From NCBI GenBank assembly GCA_020444985.1, contig JAGRHK010000089.1, positions 1 to 6,856 on the forward strand: a DNA stretch of 6,856 nt, in the 5' to 3' direction. This document shows, piece after piece, positions 1 through 4,890 of the stretch (the stretch's first letter is position 1; every line of letters begins with the position of its first letter). This DNA comes from Candidatus Competibacteraceae bacterium (GTDB lineage: Bacteria; Pseudomonadota; Gammaproteobacteria; Competibacterales; Competibacteraceae). The position numbers and the translations under genes were made by a program. The notes below the pieces were generated by a model. It was not told the origin of the DNA. It ran no database searches and saw only the letters and a program-made list of their open reading frames with translations.

Positions 1-113
1 CCGGCTTCTACCGCCGCGTAAGCCAGAGTCAGCCCGGTTGCCCACCACAGCAGGTAACCGGTGGTTTCGGGATGATGGTGATGATGGTGCGCGTGCTCGT
101 GAGATGACGACAT
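1..113 (-). CDS. Cation diffusion facilitator (CDF) family efflux protein, N-terminal fragment cut by window edge
   Basis: Only the first 37 codons are inside the window. The translation begins MSSSHEHAHHHHHHPETT, with His at residues 5 and 7 and an unbroken run of six at 9-14. It continues with GYLLWWATGLTLAYAAVEAG, which reads as the first membrane helix of a CDF transporter (CzcD/DmeF-like; the AYAAVEA stretch fits the family's helix 1 pattern). CDF proteins are inner-membrane exporters that exchange divalent metals such as Zn, Co, Ni or Cd for protons, and His-rich cytoplasmic N-termini are common in them. The gene starts 10 nt after the thioredoxin-like gene, on the same strand, so it is probably the last visible gene of the permease operon. 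No Shine-Dalgarno is visible in that 10-nt gap, so translation may be coupled to the gene before. The family assignment rests on about 37 residues, and the metal cannot be predicted. Confidence 0.68.
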   Translation of the reverse strand, partial: MSSSHEHAHHHHHHPETTGYLLWWATGLTLAYAAVEA

Positions 114-123
114 AGAAGATGAC

Positions 124-360
124 TCAGGCGCGTAATAGTGTCTTGATTTCCTCCACCGACAACACCTTGCCCGTGCTCTTGATCTCGCCGTTCACCGCCA
201 GCGCGGGAGTATTCATCACGCCGGCGTCGATAATCGCGTTCATGTCGGTGACTTTCTCCAGCGTATACTCCAGCTCCAGCGCTTGCGCGGCGGCTTCCGT
301 GTGCTGGCCGAGAGTTTTACACTTCGCGCAACCGCTGCCGAGTACTTGCAGTTTTATCAT
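124..360 (-). CDS. Small redox-active disulfide (thioredoxin-like) protein
   Basis: This 78-aa protein starts MIKLQVLGSGCAKCKTLG and belongs to the small thioredoxin-fold family known as 'redox-active disulfide protein 2' or thioredoxin_3. The redox pair is Cys11-Ala-Lys-Cys14 at the usual place after the first beta strand. The cis-proline loop is visible as NTPALAVNGE (50-59), and SxGKVLSVEEIK closes the fold. There is no signal peptide, so it should be cytoplasmic. The reading frame is open far upstream, but that part only shadows the permease. The ATG at 360 is chosen because AAGGAG sits 8 nt before it and the resulting length fits the family. It begins 17 nt after the permease stop. Genes of this family often follow DUF318/ArsP-type permeases, so it is probably that permease's redox partner or a chaperone for its Cys motif. 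That functional link is inference. Confidence 0.9.
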   Translation of the reverse strand: MIKLQVLGSGCAKCKTLGQHTEAAAQALELEYTLEKVTDMNAIIDAGVMNTPALAVNGEIKSTGKVLSVEEIKTLLRA

Positions 361-368
361 GATCTTGA

Positions 369-374
369 CTCCTT
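369..374 (-). promoter_or_regulatory. Shine-Dalgarno of the thioredoxin-like gene
   Basis: On the minus strand this reads AAGGAG, with an 8-nt spacer to the ATG at 360. It decides the start of the 78-aa gene, whose frame is otherwise open for another 105 codons upstream inside the permease gene. Confidence 0.8.
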
Positions 375-377
375 CAA

Positions 378-1760
378 TCAGGGATAGAATAAACCGAACA
401 TCCAGCCAGTAACAGTCGCCATGACGACCACCAGCGCACAATAAACCACGGTTTTTTGCGTGCCGAGAATGTGACGAATCACGAGCATATTCGGCAAGGA
501 CAGCGCCGGTCCGGCTAGCAGCAACGCCAGCGCCGGACCTTTGCCCATTCCAGAACCGATCAGCCCCTGCACAATCGGCACTTCGGTCAGGGTGGCGAAG
601 TACATGAACGCGCCGACCAACGCGGCCAACAGGTTGGCCATGAGGGAATTGCCACCGACCGCCGCGCCGACCCATGCCGAGGGAATGATGCCTTCATGAC
701 CGGGCCGACCGAGCAGAAATCCGGCCAGCAGTACGCCCGTCAGTAATAACGGCAGGATCAGTTTGGCGAACCCCCAGGTCTGGCTTAGCCATTCCACGCC
801 ATCATTCGGTTGCAAGGCAGCGGTCAAGGTCAAACCGATCAGGCCGGCGCTGAACGCCAGTTCGGGATGCTGTGGAATGAGTCCGGCCAGCCCGGCGACC
901 GCCGCTGCCGTGATCGCGAGCGGTTGCCAATGCCAGCGCCAACGCAAAACCATCAGCCCAGCTAGCCCGACGCCGGCCAGCGCGGTTAATGGCCATTTCC
1001 AGGCAAAAATCGCGTACCAGATCGCGCTGTCTTCGGCGCTGGCCGGCGCCCAGTTGGCGAACGCCAACACCGCAATCATCAATGCGAAAAAAGTTGTTGT
1101 CTCGGCCAACGGCCGGCCTTGATCCGCACCGAGCGCAAACCCTTTTTGATTCGCCGCCCGGGTCTGCTCCTCACGGCGATAAATCCTGTGCATGATCGCG
1201 CCAATCACCAGTGCGAAGACGATCGCGCTCAGCGCCCGCGCCAGACCCAGCTCCACACCGAGAATCTTAGCGGTCAGCACGATGGCCAGCACGTTGATCG
1301 CCGGGCCGGAATAGAGAAAAGCAATCGCGGGTCCCAGTCCTGCGCCGCGCCGGTAGATGCCGCCGAACAACGGTAGCACTGTGCAGGAACATACCGCCAG
1401 GATGGAGCCAGACACTGAGGCGACGCCGTAAGCTACAATTTTGTGCGCGGCGGGGCCGAGGTATTTCATTACCGCGTCCTGACGGATGAATACGGCAACC
1501 GCACCAGCGATAAAAAACGCTGGGATGAGGCACAGCAGCACATGCTCGCGAGCGTACCTATTGAGTAGCGCCAAACTTTCCAAGATGGCGTTGTCGAACC
1601 GGGCCGTCCCTATCGGCATGAAGAAGGCCAGCAGGAATGCGGCGATCATTCCACCCAGCCATTGGCCTTCGGTCGGATGCTCCTGCGCTGCGGCGCGCAG
1701 TCGATTCAAGGCCTCGGTCACAGCGTTTGCAGCCGTGGGAATCGTCGATGTCGCGTTCAT
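378..1760 (-). CDS. DUF318/ArsP_1-type membrane permease
   Basis: A 460-aa hydrophobic inner-membrane protein of the permease family that includes E. coli YraQ and the organoarsenical exporter ArsP (PF03773 type). Family hallmarks are visible. PAFFIAGAVAVFI (80-92) precedes the metal- or thiol-like motif VCSCTVLPLFGGIYRRGAG (123-141; Cys124 and Cys126), followed by GPAIAFLYSGPAINVLAIV. A second, related half ends with TEVPIVQ (392-398) and GPALALLLAGPALSLPN, so the protein is an internally duplicated carrier. A polar loop around residues 193-222 (RREEQTRAANQKG) and an extra membrane block (about 223-350) separate the halves and make it longer than the YraQ-like forms of about 350 aa. ATG 1760 is preferred over TTG 1766 because GCGAGG lies 9 nt before the ATG. 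It sits 15 nt downstream of an arsR remnant and 17 nt upstream of the thioredoxin-like gene. The substrate is unknown; arsenicals or a metal are guesses from context. Confidence 0.9.
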   Translation of the reverse strand: MNATSTIPTAANAVTEALNRLRAAAQEHPTEGQWLGGMIAAFLLAFFMPIGTARFDNAILESLALLNRYAREHVLLCLIPAFFIAGAVAVFIRQDAVMKYLGPAAHKIVAYGVASVSGSILAVCSCTVLPLFGGIYRRGAGLGPAIAFLYSGPAINVLAIVLTAKILGVELGLARALSAIVFALVIGAIMHRIYRREEQTRAANQKGFALGADQGRPLAETTTFFALMIAVLAFANWAPASAEDSAIWYAIFAWKWPLTALAGVGLAGLMVLRWRWHWQPLAITAAAVAGLAGLIPQHPELAFSAGLIGLTLTAALQPNDGVEWLSQTWGFAKLILPLLLTGVLLAGFLLGRPGHEGIIPSAWVGAAVGGNSLMANLLAALVGAFMYFATLTEVPIVQGLIGSGMGKGPALALLLAGPALSLPNMLVIRHILGTQKTVVYCALVVVMATVTGWMFGLFYP

Positions 1761-1769
1761 GAACAAAGA

Positions 1770-1775
1770 CCTCGC
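1770..1775 (-). promoter_or_regulatory. Shine-Dalgarno-like site of the permease gene
   Basis: The minus strand reads GCGAGG, 9 nt before the ATG at 1760 and only 3 nt before the alternative TTG at 1766, so it favours the ATG. It lies directly downstream of the arsR-remnant stop codon, which is consistent with an ancestral arsR-permease operon. Confidence 0.5.
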
Positions 1776-1955
1776 TCAAGCTGCGCAGCGGCGCTGGGGA
1801 CGGTCGGGCATACTGGCCAGTGCAGCGCGATCTGCACAAAATGGGGTCTGCGTCCCCAGCGCTCGGCAGGTTGTTTGCAAAACGTCCCGCATCCAGACGG
1901 GCAAATCCGGATGCAGGCGGTAGTAAATCCATTGGGCTTCCCGGCGATCCAGACT
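1776..1955 (-). pseudogene. ArsR-family transcriptional repressor, C-terminal remnant
   Basis: The readable frame gives SLDRREAQWIYYRLHPDLP, then VWMRDVLQTTCRALG, and a tail ending MPDRPQRRCAA before a TGA. This matches the wing (DRREGxWxYYRL), the last dimerisation helix and the short Cys-containing tail of ArsR/SmtB metalloregulators, which normally run about 100-120 aa. About 60 residues are left. The N-terminal dimer helix and the recognition helix (the usual ALADPTRLRIL and VCxL..HL..L regions) are absent. Upstream, the frame runs into the hairpin end of the IS200 element, where the translation no longer resembles ArsR. I looked in all three minus-strand frames on the other side of the element (2557-2735) and saw no ArsR N-terminus. 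The remnant cannot bind DNA as the family does. Its position 15 nt before the permease implies it once controlled that operon. The exact 5' boundary with the element is uncertain by a few bases. Confidence 0.72.
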
Positions 1956-1958
1956 CAA

Positions 1959-1986
1959 CAACCACCGGCTGAAAGCCGGTGGGTTG
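1959..1986 (-). repeat. IS200 right-end hairpin
   Basis: Left arm CAACCACCGGCT (1959-1970), loop GAA (1971-1973), right arm AGCCGGT-G-GGTTG (1974-1986). This is a 12-bp stem with one bulged G at 1981. It is the palindrome nearest the arsR junction and is the likely right-end recognition structure for TnpA. Any rho-independent terminator role toward the permease operon is doubtful because no T-run follows. Confidence 0.7.
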
Positions 1987-1993
1987 AAGTAAC

Positions 1994-2006
1994 GGACTGA
2001 AAGTCC
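1994..2006 (-). repeat. Short hairpin between IS200 right end and tnpA
   Basis: GGACT (1994-1998), loop GAA, AGTCC (2002-2006). It shares the core CTGAAAG with the larger right-end hairpin 26 nt away, as if both came from one ancestral subterminal structure. Confidence 0.5.
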
Positions 2007-2010
2007 ATGT

Positions 2011-2032
2011 GCGCGTCGCCTAAACGACGCGC
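2011..2032 (-). repeat. GC-rich hairpin immediately after the tnpA stop
   Basis: GCGCGTCG (2011-2018), six-base loop CCTAAA, CGACGCGC (2025-2032): a perfect 8-bp, all but pure G/C stem touching the tnpA stop codon at 2033. It has no T-tract, so it is not a standard terminator. It could protect the 3' end of the transposase mRNA or slow transcription leaving the element toward the permease operon. Confidence 0.55.
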
Positions 2033-2461
2033 CTACGATTCAACCCGAAAGTCACGCGCTGGATCCGGCTCAAAGTGATGCGCCAGGTACTCTTGAATCA
2101 TCGCCTCCGTCATTTCTCCGACCGTCACGCAAAAATAGCCACGCGCCCAAAAATGCCGTCCCCAGTAACGCTTCTTCAACTCCGGGAATTCCTCAAACAA
2201 CTTGCTTGATGATCGCCCCTTAATATGACGCATCATGTCACTGACCGATATCTCCGGTGGCGCTGAGACCAGAATATGCACATGATCCTTGCTCACCACC
2301 CCTTTGATAATCCGAATCTCAAAAGCTTCACAGGTTTGCCGCACGAGTTCTCGAACGCGCTGACCGACATCCCCGATCAATACCCGGTAACGATACTTCG
2401 TCACCCATACCAGATGATATTCAATTTTATAAACCGTGTGGCTCCCATACCGATAGTCCAT
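2033..2461 (-). CDS. tnpA: IS200-type Y1 (HUH) transposase TnpA
   Basis: A 142-aa single-domain transposase beginning MDYRYGSHTVYKIEYHLVWV. It carries the family pattern in order: TKYRYRVL near residue 21, the metal-binding HUH motif His60-Val-His62 in KDHVHILVSAPP, the block IKGRSSSKLFEEFPELKKRY (80-99) with WGRHFWARGYF following, and the candidate catalytic Tyr125 in AMIQEYLAHHFE. These enzymes nick single-stranded DNA at hairpin ends through a 5'-phosphotyrosine bond and move during replication. The length matches intact IS200/IS605 TnpA (about 130-155 aa), and no frameshift or missing catalytic residue is seen, so it could be active. A TTG 13 codons upstream (2500) also opens the frame, but ATG 2461 has AGGGGAG 7 nt before it and gives the usual N-terminus. 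Confidence 0.93.
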   Translation of the reverse strand: MDYRYGSHTVYKIEYHLVWVTKYRYRVLIGDVGQRVRELVRQTCEAFEIRIIKGVVSKDHVHILVSAPPEISVSDMMRHIKGRSSSKLFEEFPELKKRYWGRHFWARGYFCVTVGEMTEAMIQEYLAHHFEPDPARDFRVES

Positions 2462-2468
2462 CTCGACA

Positions 2469-2475
2469 CTCCCCT
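2469..2475 (-). promoter_or_regulatory. Shine-Dalgarno of tnpA
   Basis: The minus strand reads AGGGGAG, 7 nt before the ATG at 2461. It is strong for a transposase and decides the start against the upstream TTG at 2500. Confidence 0.7.
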
Positions 2476-2480
2476 GGCTC

Positions 2481-2501
2481 GTTGCTAACCTGTCCAGCAA
2501 C
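2481..2501 (-). repeat. Inverted repeat in the tnpA 5' leader
   Basis: GTTGCT (2481-2486) and AGCAAC (2496-2501) form a 6-bp stem with a 9-nt loop, just upstream of the tnpA Shine-Dalgarno. IS200 of enterobacteria is known to hold its transposase mRNA in check through leader structure; whether this stem plays a similar role here is inference. Confidence 0.4.
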
Positions 2502-2533
2502 TCTACCCGCGTCAGGGCTGGAGATGAAATCTA

Positions 2534-2549
2534 CCCGCCTAAAGGCGGG
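2534..2549 (-). repeat. IS200 left-end hairpin
   Basis: CCCGCC (2534-2539), loop TAAA, GGCGGG (2544-2549), followed on the plus strand by GGTTTTAACC. It is the left-end palindrome upstream of tnpA. Read on the plus strand, the stem plus the short T-run also resembles a weak terminator that could shield recG from transcription coming through the element. Confidence 0.65.
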
Positions 2550-2556
2550 GGTTTTA

Positions 2557-2735
2557 ACCTTACATATGGAAATAAAGCAAGGTACAGGTTCTTGTGATAG
2601 ACACGCATGAGGCGCTCCCAGATTCTTAACTTGTCCCGCATACCGGGTTTTCAATCACTTTAAACCCGATTTATATTAGTCAGTTGTTGTATACTTTTCT
2701 ATCAATTGATTTTTTAGCGCCTAGCCTATTCAGGC
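2557..2735 (+). promoter_or_regulatory. AT-rich intergenic region with probable recG promoter
   Basis: This stretch is clearly more AT-rich than the coding DNA around it, especially from about 2648 to 2716. It contains two -10-like hexamers, TATATT (2672-2677) and TATACT (2690-2695), but neither has a convincing TTGACA-type -35 at 16-18 nt. A 7-bp inverted repeat, CGGGTTT (2644-2650) and AAACCCG (2662-2668), lies just upstream. No protein family is recognised here on either strand. Promoter placement is a guess from composition and position before recG. Confidence 0.35.
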
Positions 2736-4841
2736 GTGCATGCTTGTCAACCTGACGCCATTATCGGCAAGACTTTGATTTCGATCACAACCCTGAAAGG
2801 AGTTGGCCCCAAACTGGCGGAACGCCTGCGGCGACTCGGCTTGCACACCGCCGAGGATGTGTTACTCCATTTGCCGTTGCGTTATCAAGACCGAAGCCGC
2901 ATTACTCCGATTGGCCAGTTGCAGTCTGGCGCAGAAGCGCAGATCGAAGCGACGGTGATGAACAGCCAAATCAGCGGACGCAGCCGGCGGTTCCTGCTTT
3001 GTCGCCTGAATGACGGAACCGGCGACCTCACACTGCGTTTCTTTCATTTCAGTCCCGCGCAACAGCAATGGCTCTGCCAGACCGGCGCGCGGTTGCGTTG
3101 CTTCGGCGAAGTGCGCACCGGTTATAGCGGTGATTTGGAAATGATCCATCCGGAATGCGGCCGGATTGAACCCGACACGCCGCCGGTGGAAGACTGTCTG
3201 ACTCCGATTTATCCCGCTACCGCTGGCTTGCAGCAATTCACCCTGCGCAGCTTGGCGGAGCAGGCGCTGCAATATCTGGAAACCGCGACGCTGCTGCCGG
3301 AACTCTTACCCGCCACACTGTTGGATCAATTAAAACTGCCTTCCATCGCCGAAGCCGTCCGGCTGCTCCATCAACCGCCGACCCAGGTCGCGGTGGCGGA
3401 ATTGGAGAACGGTCGCCACCCGGCCCGGCGTCGACTGGCTTTCGAGGAGATGCTGGCGCATCAGCTCAGCTTGCGCCGGCTACGCGAACAGGCCCGACAG
3501 CACGCTGCGCCGCCGCTGGTCAGCGGCCGTTTGAGTCAACGCTTTCTGGAACGCTTGCCCTTCACGCTCACCCACGCTCAGCAGCGGGTGCTGGAGGAAA
3601 TTACCGCCGATCTGGCGCAACCCCGCCCCATGCTCCGGCTACTACAAGGCGATGTAGGCTCAGGTAAAACGGTGGTTGCCGCCGTGGCCGCACTGCGCGC
3701 GGTGGAAACCGGGGCGCAGACTGCGCTGATGGCGCCGACCGAGTTGCTGGCTGAACAGCATCACCGAAATTTCCGCGATTGGCTGGGCGACTTGGGCCTG
3801 GAAGTCGCCTGGCTGACGGGACGGCTGACCGGTAAGGCGCGACGGCTTGTGCTGGAACGCCTGGCGGCCGGAGAGATTCAAATCGCCGTCGGCACCCACG
3901 CGCTGTTTCAGGAAACGGTCGCTTTCGCGGAATTGGCCCTGGTGATCGTGGATGAACAACATCGTTTCGGCGTTCACCAGCGTCTGGCCTTGCGTGAAAA
4001 AGGCCGCGCTGGCGGGCGCTGTCCCCATCAACTGATCATGACCGCGACGCCGATTCCGCGTACCTTGGCGATGAGCGCCTATGCGGATCTCGATACGTCG
4101 ATCATCGATGAACTGCCGCCGGGCCGCCGCCCGGTTAAGACCGTGGCGGCCCCGGATCATCGCCGCGACCAGATCATCGAACGGATTCGCCAAGCCTGTC
4201 GTAGCGGCCGCCAAGCGTACTGGGTCTGCCCGTTGATTGAAGAATCCGAGGCGCTGCAATGCCAAGCCGCTACGGTGACGGCCGAGCAATTGACTGCGCT
4301 GCTGCCGGAGCTGCGCATTGGCCTGGTGCATGGCCGGCTGGCGGCCAGCGCCAAGGAAGCCGTAATGGCCGCCTTCAAAGCGGGAGAACTGGAGTTGCTG
4401 GTCGCCACCACCGTCATCGAAGTTGGGGTCGACGTGCCTAACGCCAGCCTGATGATTATCGAGAATCCCGAGCGCTTGGGCTTAGCGCAACTTCATCAAT
4501 TGCGCGGGCGCATCGGGCGCGGCAGCATCGACAGCAGTTGTGTGCTGCTCTACAAACCGCCGCTGTCCCCGATCGCGCATACTCGGCTGGCGGTATTGCG
4601 GGAATGCCACGACGGTTTTGAAATCGCCCGCCGCGATCTGGAATTGCGCGGTCCCGGCGAGGTGCTGGGCACCCGCCAGACCGGCGAACAAAGCTTGCGC
4701 ATTGCTGATCTATTGCGCGATCAGGATTTACTGAATGTCGTGCGCCACACCGCCGATTTATTGCTGCGCGACCATCCGGACTGCGTCGAACCGCTGATCC
4801 GCCGCTGGATCGGCGCCGGGGCGCGTTACGGCGAAGTCTAG
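2736..4841 (+). CDS. recG: ATP-dependent DNA helicase RecG
   Basis: A 701-aa protein, close to E. coli RecG (693 aa). It is a double-stranded DNA translocase that remodels stalled replication forks, Holliday junctions and R-loops. The N-terminal helical region (LKGVGPKLAERLRRLGLHT) leads into LLHLPLRYQDRS and the OB-fold wedge domain (roughly 60-160, with LTLRFFHFS and GEVRTGY). The helicase core shows Walker A GDVGSGKT (305-312), MAPTELLAEQH, Walker B DEQH (406-409), motif III TATPIPRT (436-443), IEVGVDVPNASLMIIENPER and motif VI QLHQLRGRIGRG (585-596). The C-terminal RGPGEVLGTRQTG (638-650) is the region that couples ATP hydrolysis to translocation. All key residues are present. The start is uncertain: GTG 2736 gives the family's length but has AGG only 1 nt before it, while TTG 2775 would give 688 aa. 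No in-frame ATG lies near. It converges on ispH. Confidence 0.97.
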   Translation: MHACQPDAIIGKTLISITTLKGVGPKLAERLRRLGLHTAEDVLLHLPLRYQDRSRITPIGQLQSGAEAQIEATVMNSQISGRSRRFLLCRLNDGTGDLTLRFFHFSPAQQQWLCQTGARLRCFGEVRTGYSGDLEMIHPECGRIEPDTPPVEDCLTPIYPATAGLQQFTLRSLAEQALQYLETATLLPELLPATLLDQLKLPSIAEAVRLLHQPPTQVAVAELENGRHPARRRLAFEEMLAHQLSLRRLREQARQHAAPPLVSGRLSQRFLERLPFTLTHAQQRVLEEITADLAQPRPMLRLLQGDVGSGKTVVAAVAALRAVETGAQTALMAPTELLAEQHHRNFRDWLGDLGLEVAWLTGRLTGKARRLVLERLAAGEIQIAVGTHALFQETVAFAELALVIVDEQHRFGVHQRLALREKGRAGGRCPHQLIMTATPIPRTLAMSAYADLDTSIIDELPPGRRPVKTVAAPDHRRDQIIERIRQACRSGRQAYWVCPLIEESEALQCQAATVTAEQLTALLPELRIGLVHGRLAASAKEAVMAAFKAGELELLVATTVIEVGVDVPNASLMIIENPERLGLAQLHQLRGRIGRGSIDSSCVLLYKPPLSPIAHTRLAVLRECHDGFEIARRDLELRGPGEVLGTRQTGEQSLRIADLLRDQDLLNVVRHTADLLLRDHPDCVEPLIRRWIGAGARYGEV

Positions 4842-4870
4842 TCGCCATCGACACAGCGATGACCGCTTGC

Positions 4871-4890
4871 GTCAACATTCGTCAACATTC
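4871..4890 (-). repeat. Perfect 10-bp tandem duplication at the ispH stop
   Basis: GTCAACATTC occurs at 4871-4880 and again at 4881-4890. The second copy covers two bases of the ispH stop codon (TGA, complement of 4889-4891). It lies in the 47-nt gap between the convergent recG and ispH ends. No terminator-like stem with a T-run is seen in that gap. Confidence 0.85.

Larger units (their letters stand above)
1955..2556 (-). mobile_element. IS200-type (IS200/IS605 family) insertion sequence with a single Y1 transposase
   Basis: The element is defined by a tnpA gene flanked by imperfect palindromes instead of terminal inverted repeats, as is typical of this family of single-strand transposons. 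Read along the tnpA strand, the left end has AACCC followed by hairpin CCCGCC-TTTA-GGCGGG. The right end has CAACCC followed by hairpin ACCGGCT-TTC-AGCCGGT and GGTTG. No tnpB accessory gene is present. The size of about 600 bp fits solo IS200-type elements. The boundaries are estimates: at the right end, recognisable ArsR coding starts at about 1955; at the left end the hairpin foot ends near 2556. Family members make no target-site duplication, so none is expected. Confidence 0.75.

Noticed and set aside
361..675. Upstream extension of the thioredoxin-like gene to a 183-aa protein
   Set aside because: The extra residues are an out-of-frame reading of the permease C-terminus. The AAGGAG site and family length place the start at 360.
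1558..1965. A 135-codon minus-strand frame over the permease start and the arsR remnant
   Set aside because: Its translation is unlike any family, whereas the other two frames in the same DNA give clear permease and ArsR sequences.
1955..2556. A REP-associated transposase (RAYT) system instead of an IS
   Set aside because: The protein has the short solo IS200 architecture, and no REP-like repeats are visible outside the element in this window. A genome-wide repeat search could reopen this.
2701..2710. Perfect palindrome ATCAATTGAT as an operator
   Set aside because: Several 10-bp palindromes are expected by chance in a window of this size, and no matching copy was seen near another gene.
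3660..4331. A 223-codon open frame on the minus strand inside recG
   Set aside because: It overlaps the conserved helicase core of recG and has no recognisable domain or ribosome site.
4846..4861. CATCG/CGATG stem after the recG stop as a terminator
   Set aside because: The stem is only 5 bp and no T-run follows, so it is indistinguishable from chance.
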